Source: Acidobacteriota bacterium (lineage in GTDB: Bacteria; Acidobacteriota; Terriglobia; UBA7540). From it: a DNA stretch of 42,881 nt. Position numbers and translations under genes: made by a program. Shown piece by piece: positions 33,492 to 42,402 of this stretch. The notes below the pieces were generated by a model that saw only the letters and a program-made list of their open reading frames with translations, had not been told where the DNA came from and made no database searches. The DNA lies in assembly GCA_003165315.1 (NCBI GenBank), contig PLSX01000192.1, positions 283-43,163 on the forward strand, given 5' to 3'. The number at the start of each line of letters is the position of its first letter. Positions within the stretch are counted from its first letter, which is position 1.

Positions 33492-35840
33492 ATGAGCACA
33501 CCTGAAAGAGTAAACCAAGCAACTTCCCTGCCCGAAACTCAAGACATGCCCTTGCAGCACAGCCGCCGCACCTTCATCCAAACCCTTGGAACCACGGTGG
33601 GGAGCGCGATGCTTGCCCCAGGGCTTCAGGGTGCCGCGACAGAAAGCGGCTATCCACACATCGCCGAACTCCGCGAACAGCACCGGCAAAAAGGGATGAT
33701 CCTTCCCGACAAGACCTACCGGACCATGGAACTGTCGCTGCACCTTCCTCCCGAAGGGCGTTTTGACATTGACGTGCCGGGAGTCATGGCACGCACGCGC
33801 GACGCAGGCACTGAAGCCGTGTTGCTCTATGCCCAGGACCACTGGGGTCACGCGCTTTACACCAGCGATGTGGGAGTGCGCCATCCCAACTTGAAAGGCG
33901 ACTTTTTCGGAACGGAAGTTGCCGAGGCACGCAAGCTGGGCATGTCGGTGATCGGCTACTACAGCCTGCAATTCAACACGCAGATTGTGATGAAACACCC
34001 CGATTGGGGATGGGTGAACGAGAAGGGCGAACCCGAACGCTGGCGGTGGAATGTAACCTGCCTCGACACGCCCTACCGGCAATATGTCCTGGGCATGGTG
34101 GATGAGATGTTTGCCCGCTACGAACTGGACGAGCTATTCCTCGACATCTTTGGAATTCAATTTGTGGGTTATCACGGCAGCGGGCGGAATCCATTCTGCT
34201 TCTGCAAATACACCGAGGCTGCGTGGGACAAGGATCATCCGGGCGATCCCTACCGGGAGGGCTTTGCGACCCGCGAGGGATGGGAGAAGCGTTACCGCTG
34301 GCACCAGAAGCGCTCCATGACCGATATGCTGGATGAAATCATCGCGGCGATGCGGAAGCATAAGCCCAAAGCCATGATCGGCCTGAACGGCGGGCCGGAA
34401 GCCTTCCCGGATGACATTCAGCAGCGCGTGAGCTTCCTCTATGCCGAGCCCATTCCCTCCGCCACCGGAATTGCGCTGGGTACCATTCTGCTGAGAGGCT
34501 GGGGCCGGCCCAATTATCAGGCCGGCGTATGGAACGCCTACGATTACGTGGACACCAACCGCAGCGCCGTGACGCGCGTGCAAGCTGACGCCCTGCTTGT
34601 CCAGAATGCCCGGACTTTCTACATTGGCGAAGCCCCCATGGTGAGCGGGATGAACGGCGGCAAGGGCTACTCGGACCGCTGGTTCAACATTGCCAAAGAT
34701 GCCTGGCAGGACGTGCGCAACATCGATTGCCTTCTCGAGGGCGCCGAATCCGTTCTGAGCTCAGCTGTACTTTACAGCCAGGGAACGCAGGATGAACTGG
34801 CGGCGCAGAAGCGTCCCACGGACTTCCGCAACTCCATGCTGGGAACGCTGGAATTGCTCACCTTTGCCGGCAGGCCGGTGGAGAGCATTCCTGAGTTCCG
34901 TTTAAACGCCGACCTGCTGAATCAGTTTGACACTTTCGTGCTTCCCGACGTGGAAGTGCTGTCCGACGCGCACGCCGAGCTTATTCGAAACTGGGTGGCC
35001 AAGGGGGGAACGCTGCTGGCGAGTGGCAAGTGCGGGATGCGGGACGAAAAGCACCTGGAGCGTTCGAATTTTGCCCTGGCCGATGTGTTCGGGGTTGATT
35101 ATGCCGGGGAGGAACGAAAGTACTTTTACGACCCTGATGGAAAACCCAAGGAGCGATTCATTTCAACTTACATTGAATCCTCCGGGCATGAACTCGCCAG
35201 CAGCTTCAGCAAGGAAACCGTGGGACTGCCGGGCTCGTTCGTAACCGTAAACACGCGAACCGCGGAAGAGGTGATGCGCTACCGGCTTCCTTACATGGTG
35301 GAGGACAAACCCAATTTCCATTGGTACAACTGGTTCTCGCCGCCGCCGGGAAACGAGGTGGGCGGAAGCGCGGTGACCTGCAACAATGTCGGCAAAGGCA
35401 AGGCCATCTACTTCGGCGTCCCCATCTTCCGCTCGGAAGTGAACAAATCGGCCTACGATGAGCCCATCATGCGCAAGGGGCGGCCTGTTTGGATTCGCGA
35501 GTGGATTCCCGCGCTCATTCGCAAGTTGGTCCCCAATCCCATTATTGAAGTTCGGTCTGAGCCGTTCTCGGAATGGGTTTACGGCACGTGTTTCTGGGAT
35601 AAGAACAAGCGCACTATTCTGGTGCAAGTGCTCAATACCAACGAACTCCTCACGGAAGGTGAACCGCGCAAGGCGCCGCCGGTGCGTATCAGCGTGGATT
35701 CCCGGCGACTTGCACTGGCGGGCGGGCGAACGGTTTGGCCCAAGGAACAGGCCCTGGTAGTGGAGCGAAGACAAGGCCGGGACCAGGTCATACTTTCTGA
35801 TTGCGGAACCTACACGGCGCTGTATCTGAAATTGGCGTGA
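33492..35840 (+). CDS. Secreted (Tat) glycoside hydrolase-like protein, GHL6/beta-galactosidase trimerisation type
   Basis: A 782-residue protein beginning at ATG 33492 with GGGAG upstream. The N-terminus has a twin-arginine signal (SRRTFIQTLG, then GSAMLAPGLQGAA), so it is exported folded. Residues about 80-350 look like a TIM-barrel of the hypothetical glycosyl hydrolase 6 type: TEAVLLYAQDHWGHALY, MSVIGYYSLQFN, DELFLDIFGIQF with acidic candidates, and CFCKYTEAAW. Residues about 430-620 resemble the beta-galactosidase trimerisation domain (TFVLPDVEVLSDAHAELIRNWVAKGGTLL). A C-terminal beta domain ends the protein. It probably acts on an oligosaccharide or glycoside outside the cytoplasm. The neighbouring epimerase-like and kinase genes suggest a sugar-catabolic context, on the opposite strand. 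Substrate cannot be inferred. Confidence 0.8.
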   Translation: MSTPERVNQATSLPETQDMPLQHSRRTFIQTLGTTVGSAMLAPGLQGAATESGYPHIAELREQHRQKGMILPDKTYRTMELSLHLPPEGRFDIDVPGVMARTRDAGTEAVLLYAQDHWGHALYTSDVGVRHPNLKGDFFGTEVAEARKLGMSVIGYYSLQFNTQIVMKHPDWGWVNEKGEPERWRWNVTCLDTPYRQYVLGMVDEMFARYELDELFLDIFGIQFVGYHGSGRNPFCFCKYTEAAWDKDHPGDPYREGFATREGWEKRYRWHQKRSMTDMLDEIIAAMRKHKPKAMIGLNGGPEAFPDDIQQRVSFLYAEPIPSATGIALGTILLRGWGRPNYQAGVWNAYDYVDTNRSAVTRVQADALLVQNARTFYIGEAPMVSGMNGGKGYSDRWFNIAKDAWQDVRNIDCLLEGAESVLSSAVLYSQGTQDELAAQKRPTDFRNSMLGTLELLTFAGRPVESIPEFRLNADLLNQFDTFVLPDVEVLSDAHAELIRNWVAKGGTLLASGKCGMRDEKHLERSNFALADVFGVDYAGEERKYFYDPDGKPKERFISTYIESSGHELASSFSKETVGLPGSFVTVNTRTAEEVMRYRLPYMVEDKPNFHWYNWFSPPPGNEVGGSAVTCNNVGKGKAIYFGVPIFRSEVNKSAYDEPIMRKGRPVWIREWIPALIRKLVPNPIIEVRSEPFSEWVYGTCFWDKNKRTILVQVLNTNELLTEGEPRKAPPVRISVDSRRLALAGGRTVWPKEQALVVERRQGRDQVILSDCGTYTALYLKLA

Positions 35841-36005
35841 AGGATGCAACCCCCAGCATCCATTCGTCACATGATGATTTCGCATCCGGTCACAAGGCCA
35901 CGGTGCGGCTGGCACTCGGGTCGACATAGCCCGGCCGGGGAAAATAGGCCGCTGGAAGTACTTTGGCCCATTGGGCATTCCTGCGCCCTTCATTACTGAT
36001 GGCAT

Positions 36006-37046
36006 TCACATGTCTGATGAAAGAAGGGTATGAGCAATTGCTCGAATCTCGGCGGATGTGCCGCGAAATGCCCAAACCTGCGATTCATCAATGGAGCGCG
36101 TGCGCCCCGTCCCTGCTCCGATGGCCGGGCTGTGATATTCCAGCTCACTGAAAGGGCCTTGATTGCCTTTGATGTTGCAGGCTTGGAAGGAGTAGCCAAA
36201 GTCCGCAGTGTTGTCCCACGGAACGTCCACATACTCACCGGAAGGGTTCACGAAGAAATTGCGAATTACCAGCGCGGACTGGTCGCCATCAGGATAGAAG
36301 TAACCCACGCGACCGGCGGTGGCCACGGCTCGAATCCCGATCTTATCTTCACCCACAGCACCCATCTTGTATTGGATCAGCCGCTCGCCCACGGCGAGAT
36401 CAGGTGCGGCAACTGCTCCCATGATGAGGTTAGGGTGGCATTTCGAATACGTCGGAATCCACATTTCGCCGCCGTGCGGAAGCTGCAGCAGGTTCCAGAG
36501 CCCGATGCGTTCAGGTCCGCTCGAGGATGGGCACATCAACTCCAGCGAAGTGCGCAAGGTGTAGCCAGCGTATTCCACGCCGCTCGAAAGAAGCTCGTGG
36601 CGAAGGGGATCGAGCGCGGGCCCCACCGATTTGGTTATCCGCAGACCGACTTGGCGCTGGGAGCGCGACAAAGTGAGATGGAGGTCGTTTACCAACTGCG
36701 GGCCATCGATGGTATGATCCAGCCGGTAGTTGCCTGGATCAAGCTGGCGGGGCTGAAAATATGGGTCAAGATTGGGGAAGTTGGGAAAGAAGATATCGAC
36801 CTCGGGCGCGAGCCATGTTCGGTCGCCGCCGGAGTTGTGCCATTCTGAGCTTTGGTAAAAAGCTTGCGCCGACTCCACGGATGCAAGCGCGGGATGCGTC
36901 CAGAAGAAGTTCTCTTCGCGCTGGGGAGCAAACAGGCCCAGGATGCGCCCGCCGTGGGGCAGAATCAGAACTTTGCTGCCGTCGGGACTCTCATAAACCG
37001 CCGTGGTTTTGCCCACAGCATTCAGCGTGCTGACAAGATTTTCCAT
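36006..37046 (-). CDS. Aldose-1-epimerase-like protein (DUF6786 type)
   Basis: A 346-residue soluble protein, beta-rich and without a signal peptide. It opens with a conserved-looking VYESPDGSKVLILPHGGRILGLF, followed by NFFWTHPAL, then GGDRTWLAPEVDIFF, LRHELLSSGVEYAGYTLRTSLEL and LWNLLQLPHGGEMWIPT. The arrangement resembles galactose-mutarotase-like sandwich proteins, and unnamed relatives of the DUF6786 type have the same opening and GGDRTWLAPE. Substrate binding residues were not verified. It is 70 bases downstream of the FGGY kinase gene on the same strand, so both may act on the same sugar. Confidence 0.75.
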   Translation of the reverse strand: MENLVSTLNAVGKTTAVYESPDGSKVLILPHGGRILGLFAPQREENFFWTHPALASVESAQAFYQSSEWHNSGGDRTWLAPEVDIFFPNFPNLDPYFQPRQLDPGNYRLDHTIDGPQLVNDLHLTLSRSQRQVGLRITKSVGPALDPLRHELLSSGVEYAGYTLRTSLELMCPSSSGPERIGLWNLLQLPHGGEMWIPTYSKCHPNLIMGAVAAPDLAVGERLIQYKMGAVGEDKIGIRAVATAGRVGYFYPDGDQSALVIRNFFVNPSGEYVDVPWDNTADFGYSFQACNIKGNQGPFSELEYHSPAIGAGTGRTRSIDESQVWAFRGTSAEIRAIAHTLLSSDM

Positions 37047-37116
37047 CGAAACCGAACCCTTTCATCTCTTTCGCTTCAAGCGTGGCCAACTTCGAGCGGG
37101 AATGGCGCCAGCAACG

Positions 37117-38490
37117 TCACGAGGGCAAATTCCGGCGCAGATCGTTCATAGCCTGCTCGATGGATGCGGTCTTGCCGCTGAATGCCAGAGCCATGATCAG
37201 CAGTCCCGTCAGCGTATCTTCGGCATAAGGGGCCATGCGGTAATCGATCTGAAAGCGACTCTGAACAACGCGCCGCAGAGCCTCGAGTTTGCCGATCAAC
37301 CCGCCGGAGAAGACCAGCCTCTTCCACGTGCGCTCCGGCCAAATCCGCAATGCACACTGGTAGTAGCGTTCCGTCATGTTATCGAAGGCGGCGCGGAAAA
37401 GCTGGCCAACGGTCAGATTATCCTGGCGAATATTGGAGACGGTTCCGCGATCACCAAAGGGACTGGAAAAGAAATTCAGGTCTACGCGCAAATCGCTGTC
37501 TTGAACCTTCAGTGCCGCTTGCGCAATATACAACCACGGGTCTTGCAGTTCTCTATGCTGAGCTCGCGCCAATTCGCTCACCAGGTCAACCAGCACATCC
37601 AGAGCCCGCCCGGCAGGTATATGGGTGAAGGTATTCAGGAATTTGCCGTCGAAAAACGGGCGGGTCTGATAGTCGCCCAGGTTCAATTCAGCGGTCAGAC
37701 GGCTGACCTGAGAACCCGTGGAAATGTTCAGGGAGAGCTCGCTCATCTCCAGCAAGGCGCCGAGCAGCGCGCACTGGAAGTCACCCACCGGGGTATAGCA
37801 GGGCACGGACCTGGCGCCGAGCTTGAGGCGGCCGACTACCTCTCCATGCTTGCGAACGGCAGGCCAGCGCAAACGGCTGAGCCCCAGCGCCTCGATCACA
37901 CCCCGATGCCAGTCAATCGTCTCCAGATTGAGCAGTCCATACGCCATGCCGTTGGTCGCTTCCACACTGGGCGCGGCGCCAGTCAGTAAGCTTATTAGGA
38001 AGTCCGGGATCGAGACCGGAATCAGACCGGGCTCCAGTTCTCGCCTCTCTGCCAACCAAAACAAAAAATTGGCAGGCGTTCCCGGGCGCAACTCATTCCC
38101 CAATTGCATCCTCTGCTTTGGACTGATGCGGCGTGACAGCACATCGAAGTATGTCCCGGCCCCGGAAGGGTGAGGCATCGTGGCGCGCTGGTCACGCCAG
38201 GTGAGGCAGGGCGAAACTACTCGCCCTTGCCCATCCATCAGAATCATCCCGTGCATTTGCGTGCACATCACGATGCCGGCGCAATCCGGCGCGGCGGCAA
38301 ACAGTGTGTCAAGCAGGCTCTGAAATACGGAGATGATTTCGTCAGGATCGAACTCGCAAAAGAGCGGATGCCGGTTCGCAAGCTGATGGGGAAAAGGCAG
38401 ACGATGAATGTGCTTGAGTTTGCGCTCCTCCAGGTCCAGCACGGCGCCTTTGATAAATGAGGTGCCCAGATCAATTCCAATCAATGACAT
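37117..38490 (-). CDS. FGGY-family carbohydrate kinase
   Basis: A 457-residue kinase from ATG 38490 (the frame is open to 38595 but the extra segment is not coding-like). MSLIGIDLGTSFIKGAVLDLE is the standard ATP-phosphate loop of the actin-like fold. Other landmarks are GIVMCTQMHGMILMD, PCLTWRDQRA, a substrate-binding PVGDFQCALLGA region, and RLVFSGGLIGKLEALRRVVQ near the C-terminus for adenosine binding. Length and the shortened N-terminal half fit the sedoheptulokinase-like branch better than xylulo- or glycerol kinases, but the sugar cannot be named from sequence. It is followed by the epimerase-like gene, 70 bases on. A weak ribosome binding site is present. Confidence 0.88.
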   Translation of the reverse strand: MSLIGIDLGTSFIKGAVLDLEERKLKHIHRLPFPHQLANRHPLFCEFDPDEIISVFQSLLDTLFAAAPDCAGIVMCTQMHGMILMDGQGRVVSPCLTWRDQRATMPHPSGAGTYFDVLSRRISPKQRMQLGNELRPGTPANFLFWLAERRELEPGLIPVSIPDFLISLLTGAAPSVEATNGMAYGLLNLETIDWHRGVIEALGLSRLRWPAVRKHGEVVGRLKLGARSVPCYTPVGDFQCALLGALLEMSELSLNISTGSQVSRLTAELNLGDYQTRPFFDGKFLNTFTHIPAGRALDVLVDLVSELARAQHRELQDPWLYIAQAALKVQDSDLRVDLNFFSSPFGDRGTVSNIRQDNLTVGQLFRAAFDNMTERYYQCALRIWPERTWKRLVFSGGLIGKLEALRRVVQSRFQIDYRMAPYAEDTLTGLLIMALAFSGKTASIEQAMNDLRRNLPS

Positions 38491-38700
38491 CGGATTCAAC
38501 TCGAATAATTTGTGGCGATAATGATGAGCACCACCAACAACACCAGGGCAAGACTCTACCCCATGGCGCCCGCCCCCAGATTTATCATTCATCAAAGGAA
38601 GCGTCTTTGGTTAACACTTCAGCAGAATCAAGTCAAGGTATTTCCCGGAATCACCGCGGCGTCATTCGATGTAGAGGCAGCTTTACGCCGCCATGTGTGA

Positions 38701-38723
38701 GATAAGTTTATTGTGACCTTATC
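38701..38723. promoter_or_regulatory. Inverted repeat in the kinase/peroxiredoxin divergent promoter region
   Basis: GATAAG and CTTATC are separated by 11 bases, followed at 38749-38773 by two direct copies of ATTCTCATTCGG one base apart. They lie in the 341-base region between the divergent kinase and peroxiredoxin genes, a good place for a regulator site. No gene is supported in this region. Confidence 0.35.
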
Positions 38724-38831
38724 TATATCTATTTTCGGTACTGCCGGGATTCTCATTCGGAATTCTCATTCGGTTGCGAGCCCGCGCGTAAACGTGTATG
38801 TTAAGGATCAGGGCTGAGGAGGACAAAAATT

Positions 38832-39365
38832 ATGAATCTGTATCTGATCGCGCGGATCGGCATGCTTTGCTTCGTGTGCGTGGGAATGGCGTTGGCAGCA
38901 GGTGAAGCTGGGGGGATTCCCCAGGTGGGGCAGAAGGCTCCCAAAGTGGATCTGCCCTCTCAGGACGGCAGCAAGATAAGGCTGAGCGATTATCAGGGCA
39001 AATGGGTGGTGCTCTATTTCTACCCCAAGGACAACACTCCGGGCTGCACCATTGAAGCCCACAACTTTCAACGCGACCTGGGAAAATTCCAGGAGAAGAA
39101 CGCGGTGATTCTGGGCGTAAGCGTGGATTCCACGGAGAGCCATCAGGACTTTTGTACCAAGCAGAGCCTAACGTTCAAGCTGCTGGCCGATACCGAAAAA
39201 GTCGTAACAACGGAATACGGCTCGCTGCGCGAAAACGGCATGGCATTGCGGAACACGTTCCTGATCGACCCCCACGGCAAGATCGCCAAAGTGTGGACCG
39301 GCGTAAAACCCCAGGAGCATAGCGAAGAAATTCTGGCTGCGCTTGATGAGTTGGAGAAGAAGTAG
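38832..39365 (+). CDS. Exported peroxiredoxin (Bcp/PrxQ-like)
   Basis: A 177-residue protein with a strong ribosome binding site (GAGGAGGAC) and a signal peptide (ARIGMLCFVCVGMALAA-GE). The thioredoxin fold has the peroxidatic motif YPKDNTPGCTIEAHNF with Cys72. In PrxQ/Bcp proteins the resolving Cys is usually five residues later; here that position is His77, so resolution must use Cys108 (DFCTKQSLTFKLL) or an outside thiol. The C-terminal LRNTFLIDPHGKIAKVWTGVKPQEHSEEIL is typical of Bcp. It would reduce peroxides in the periplasm, where most members act in the cytoplasm. It is monocistronic, facing thiG. Confidence 0.9.
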   Translation: MNLYLIARIGMLCFVCVGMALAAGEAGGIPQVGQKAPKVDLPSQDGSKIRLSDYQGKWVVLYFYPKDNTPGCTIEAHNFQRDLGKFQEKNAVILGVSVDSTESHQDFCTKQSLTFKLLADTEKVVTTEYGSLRENGMALRNTFLIDPHGKIAKVWTGVKPQEHSEEILAALDELEKK

Positions 39366-39401
39366 GCAGGTGCTGTCAAGATTGAGTGAATTAGAGAGCA
39401 G

Positions 39402-39421
39402 GGGCGGTTCTCGAGCCGCCC
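39402..39421. terminator. Hairpin between convergent peroxiredoxin and thiG genes
   Basis: GGGCGG and CCGCCC form a perfect 6-bp GC stem with an 8-nt loop. It lies 37 bases after the peroxiredoxin stop and 31 before the thiG stop, so it could end both transcripts. The downstream sequences (TTAAGAAAGC on the plus strand) are not a clean T-run. Confidence 0.45.
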
Positions 39422-39451
39422 TTAAGAAAGCTTATCTTTTATCAACACAGT

Positions 39452-40231
39452 TTACCGTACAGCACCTTCAACCGGGCTGGAAGCGGACGCATAAAGTTTC
39501 TTAGGCATGCGGCCGGCAAGGAAGGCCTGGCGTCCGGCCACCACCGCGTTCTTCATTGCCTGAGCCATCAGCACCGTATCCTGTGCGCCGGCAATCGCAG
39601 TATTCATCAGCACAGCATCAGCGCCCAATTCCATGGCGAAAGCGGAGTCTGATGCTGTGCCTACGCCCGCATCGATAATCAGAGGAACTTGCGTAATCAT
39701 TTCGCGCATAATGCGAATGTTGGTGGGGTTTTGAATTCCCAGCCCGGAACCAATGGGCGCACCCAGTGGCATCACCACTGCCGCGCCGGCATCAATCAAT
39801 CGCCGCGCGGAAATCAGATCATCGTTGGTGTAGGGCATTACGACAAAACCTTCTTTTGCCAGAACCTCAGTGGCTTTCACCAGCTCAAAGTTGTCCGGGA
39901 ACAGCGTCTTTTCGTCGCCAATCACTTCCAATTTCACCCAATTGGAAAGGCCAACTTCACGCCCCAGGCGGGCGGTTCGAATGGCCTCATCGGCGGAATA
40001 ACAGCCCGCGGTGTTGGGTAGGATGAAAAGCTTCGACCGGTCGATATAATCGAGCAGGGACTCTTTGCTGCGGTCGGTCAGGTTCACGCGGCGCACGGCA
40101 ACGGTTACGATCTCCGCGCCGGAAGCTTCGTGAGCCCGCGCCATCTCCTGAAAGCTGCGATACTTTCCCGTGCCCACAATCAGGCGCGAGTGAAATTCCT
40201 TTCCCGCAATCCGCAGGACATCGTTTTCCAT
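39452..40231 (-). CDS. thiG: Thiazole synthase ThiG
   Basis: A 259-residue TIM-barrel enzyme that makes the thiazole moiety of thiamin from 1-deoxy-D-xylulose 5-phosphate, dehydroglycine and ThiS thiocarboxylate. Family markers are [50 protein letters not shown] with the Schiff-base Lys, [16 protein letters not shown] and [37 protein letters not shown] lies before the start at 40231. The usual companions (thiS, thiO/thiH, thiE, thiF) are not next to it, and no TPP riboswitch is seen in the 230 bases upstream, so in this genome it is detached from its pathway genes. Confidence 0.96.
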   Translation of the reverse strand: MENDVLRIAGKEFHSRLIVGTGKYRSFQEMARAHEASGAEIVTVAVRRVNLTDRSKESLLDYIDRSKLFILPNTAGCYSADEAIRTARLGREVGLSNWVKLEVIGDEKTLFPDNFELVKATEVLAKEGFVVMPYTNDDLISARRLIDAGAAVVMPLGAPIGSGLGIQNPTNIRIMREMITQVPLIIDAGVGTASDSAFAMELGADAVLMNTAIAGAQDTVLMAQAMKNAVVAGRQAFLAGRMPKKLYASASSPVEGAVR

Positions 40232-40299
40232 TTTTTCACCTCATTGTCGATTCTAGTCGGCGGTCGGGGAAATTGCAATTCAGGGATCTGTCCATCGGG

Positions 40300-40450
40300 T
40301 CATCGGGTCATTGAGGAATTGTCAATTGACGATTTTCGATTGACGATTGGCGATTTGTGATATGTGATTGGTGATTTGCTAATCTCGATCTTCGAAATCC
40401 GAGTTTCGAATTTCGAGTTTCGAGCTTCGAATTTCGCTTTTCGAATAGGG
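40300..40450. repeat. Low-complexity short repeats between thiG and the methyltransferase-like gene
   Basis: Two kinds of degenerate units follow each other: GATTTGTGATT/GATTGGTGATT/CGATTGACGATT from about 40322 to 40378, then TTCGAATTTCGAG/TTTCGAGCTTCGA from about 40388 to 40446. They resemble slippage-derived simple sequence and, like the 9-nt repeat at 28.4 kb, sit right beside a gene end. Confidence 0.75.
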
Positions 40451-40459
40451 AAAAACATC

Positions 40460-40963
40460 ATGAACAGGCTTTGGATAGCGCTGCGGGCGATTGTTTACGT
40501 GCCATTGTTCCTGGCGGCATGGGGTTCGCTGGCGTTGATGTGTCGTGGGCTGGACAAATACATTCCGCTCCGGGTCCCTACCTGGTTGGTTGCTCCCGGT
40601 GTCGTGCTGGGATTGGCGGGGGCTGCACTCTCTCTCACCACGGTGGGGTTGTTCATATTCCAAGGCCGCGGCACTCCCGCGGTGTTTCATCCTCCGAAAA
40701 AATTCGTTCCGCACGGCCCTTACCGGCTTGTCCGGAATCCCATGTACATCGGCGGCGTCGCGATGCTGCTGGGATTGGCTCTTTACTTCACCTCGATGGC
40801 AATGGCCTTGTACGCAGTGGTTGCATTCCTAATCATTCACACCTTCGTCGTCTTCGCCGAGGAGCCCGGCCTGCGCAAGAGATTCGGGCAGGAGTACGAA
40901 GACTACTGCCGGACCGTGCCACGATGGATTCCTCGCCTTATTCATCGACATCTTCCAAATTGA
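40460..40963 (+). CDS. Isoprenylcysteine carboxyl methyltransferase-like membrane protein
   Basis: A 167-residue membrane protein starting at ATG 40460 with AGGG nine bases upstream; the frame open to 40364 would translate low-complexity DNA and is rejected. Four hydrophobic helices are visible (near 6-27, 41-63, 92-110, 112-132). The SAM-binding core is GPYRLVRNPMYIGGVAMLLG followed by EEPGLRKRFGQEYEDYCRTVPRWIPR, the signature of the ICMT/PEMT-type methyltransferases. Bacterial members methylate lipids or small molecules; the substrate is not known. Its end overlaps the convergent PfkB kinase gene by 26 bases. Confidence 0.88.
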   Translation: MNRLWIALRAIVYVPLFLAAWGSLALMCRGLDKYIPLRVPTWLVAPGVVLGLAGAALSLTTVGLFIFQGRGTPAVFHPPKKFVPHGPYRLVRNPMYIGGVAMLLGLALYFTSMAMALYAVVAFLIIHTFVVFAEEPGLRKRFGQEYEDYCRTVPRWIPRLIHRHLPN

Positions 40964-41873
40964 CTTGCGGAATCAACGCTTGCACGGCGGCCAAATCAGC
41001 CACTTTGGTTCCTTCCATGGCCACCGTAGCGGCGCTCGCGGCCACAGCCATGCGGAAAGCCTGGCGGAAGGACAGGCCCATGACGGCGGCATAAGCCATG
41101 ACCGCCACCATGGTGTCGCCCGCTCCCACGCTGCTTCGCACCTTGACGGCGGGCGGATGGGCGAACAGCGCATCGTTCCCCGCCACTCCGACCGCGCCCT
41201 CCGCCCCGAGAGAAATCAATATCTGCTCGCACCCCATACTTGTTAAGACCCGAGCAGCTTCCACCAACTCGCGCCGGGTTCCGAGCGCTCTCTTGAGGAG
41301 GTCTTCCACTTCCGCGCGATTGGGTTTGATCAGGAACGGCCCGGCGGCAAGTCCGAGCTTCAGCCCCGGCCCCGCCGTGTCCAAAATGCACTTGGCCCCA
41401 TGCGCCTTGGCGATGCGAATCAAATCCGCAAAGATCTCCGGGGGCGCACCGAGCGGCAGGCTTCCGGAAAAGACCATCACAGCGCATTGTGGCGCATGGG
41501 CTTCAATCTTCCGTCGCAATTCCTCCAAGTGTTCGGCAGTAACATGGAATCCGGGTTCGTTCAGCTCCGTCTCCGCTCCCCTTTCGGAATCATGGATCTT
41601 CAAGTTGACGCGCGTTTCTCCGGGGACTTGGATGAAATCCGTTGGAATTCCCTCGGCGCTGAGGGCGTCCAGGATGAACCGGCCGTTACTGCCCGCCAGC
41701 AAGCCCAGCGCGCAGACCGTGGAGCCCAGGCGCTTGAGGGCTTTCGCCACGTTAATGCCCTTCCCGCCGGCGTCGACGCAGTCCACTTCGCCACGGTTGG
41801 TTTTGCCGATTTCAAAACCTCGAACGGTCACGCTCTGATCGACCGCCGGGTTCAAAGTTACGGTTGCAATCAT
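40938..41873 (-). CDS. PfkB-type hexose kinase (1-phosphofructokinase/tagatose-6-phosphate kinase family)
   Basis: A 311-residue ribokinase-fold enzyme. MIATVTLNPAVDQSVTV is the typical start of the FruK/LacC branch; GGKGINVAKALKRLG binds substrate and GAGDTMVAVMAYA holds the catalytic Asp and anion hole. Between them are VFSGSLPLGAP and LIKPNRAEVEDLL. The family phosphorylates fructose 1-phosphate, tagatose 6-phosphate or fructose 6-phosphate; which one is not decidable here. No fructose PTS gene is adjacent. Its last codons overlap the end of the methyltransferase-like gene on the other strand. Confidence 0.92.
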   Translation of the reverse strand: MIATVTLNPAVDQSVTVRGFEIGKTNRGEVDCVDAGGKGINVAKALKRLGSTVCALGLLAGSNGRFILDALSAEGIPTDFIQVPGETRVNLKIHDSERGAETELNEPGFHVTAEHLEELRRKIEAHAPQCAVMVFSGSLPLGAPPEIFADLIRIAKAHGAKCILDTAGPGLKLGLAAGPFLIKPNRAEVEDLLKRALGTRRELVEAARVLTSMGCEQILISLGAEGAVGVAGNDALFAHPPAVKVRSSVGAGDTMVAVMAYAAVMGLSFRQAFRMAVAASAATVAMEGTKVADLAAVQALIPQVNLEDVDE

Positions 41874-42176
41874 ATTGGACCGGATCCATCAACTCTAACA
41901 TTGCAGTCTGATACACTTATTCCTGCAGCAAAATAGATGCAGCCCACCACTTTGCACCCGGAAGAAGCCGCTGCCTTCACCGCCGCCAGTGCTGTCCCCC
42001 TCATCCCCCTGCTTCGGCTGTTCGTGCAATCGCCCTGGGTGGCAAGGAGGATCTGCACGACTGCTCAGTTTTTTCCCATTGGAAGCGCCCTGCTCCGGAA
42101 AAGCAACAGACTGATACTTTACGCGATCAGTAAGCCCTTGCCCGCGGCGGGTGAAACTGGAGTTCTAACGGTGGCT
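41874..42176. other. Intergenic region upstream of the PfkB gene
   Basis: No supported gene, repeat or hairpin was found in these 303 bases. Open frames on either strand start without a ribosome binding site and have no protein-like features. Confidence 0.4.
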
Positions 42177-42401
42177 TCAAATCGCCTGGGTCCATAGCCC
42201 GAGGCGATCAGGCTCGTTGGATTTTGATGATCTCGCCTCGGCGTTCGCACTCGTTCGATGGGTCTTGGTCTTCTTGGTCTTTTTCTTCTTTTTTTTCGCG
42301 GCTATACCCGTATCATCCCCACCCTGTCCGTTAGCAAATACAGGAATCGCCAATGAGAAGACCAACATCGATGCAAACAACAAACTCAGCACCCTCTTCA
42401 T
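42177..42401 (-). CDS. Small exported lysine-rich protein
   Basis: A 74-residue protein from ATG 42401, with a very strong ribosome binding site (GAGGAG) seven bases upstream that lies in the tail of the preceding gene. A signal peptide (MKRVLSLLFASMLVFSLAIPVFA-NG) is followed by GQGGDDTGIAAKKKKKKTKKTKTHRTSANAEARSS in short form: one acidic/glycine segment, then a strongly basic lysine/threonine stretch. The mature part is only about 50 residues and likely disordered. It may bind polyanions such as nucleic acid, LPS or phosphate-rich polymers. It follows the uroporphyrinogen-decarboxylase-family gene by one base and is probably co-transcribed. Similar tiny basic exported proteins are frequent in Acidobacteriota; role unknown. 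Confidence 0.75.
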   Translation of the reverse strand: MKRVLSLLFASMLVFSLAIPVFANGQGGDDTGIAAKKKKKKTKKTKTHRTSANAEARSSKSNEPDRLGLWTQAI

Positions 42402-42402
42402 G

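Noticed and set aside
33492-38490. A single polysaccharide-utilisation operon
   Set aside because: The glycosidase is on the opposite strand to the epimerase-like and kinase genes, and no SusC/SusD-like or transporter gene is present; only a loose sugar context can be claimed.
40232-40459. TPP riboswitch upstream of thiG
   Set aside because: The conserved CTGAGA and ACCTGA boxes are absent; the region holds a ribosome binding site and low-complexity repeats.
41937-42197. An 86-residue plus-strand open frame
   Set aside because: No ribosome binding site, no recognisable domain, and it overlaps the end of the lysine-rich protein gene on the other strand.
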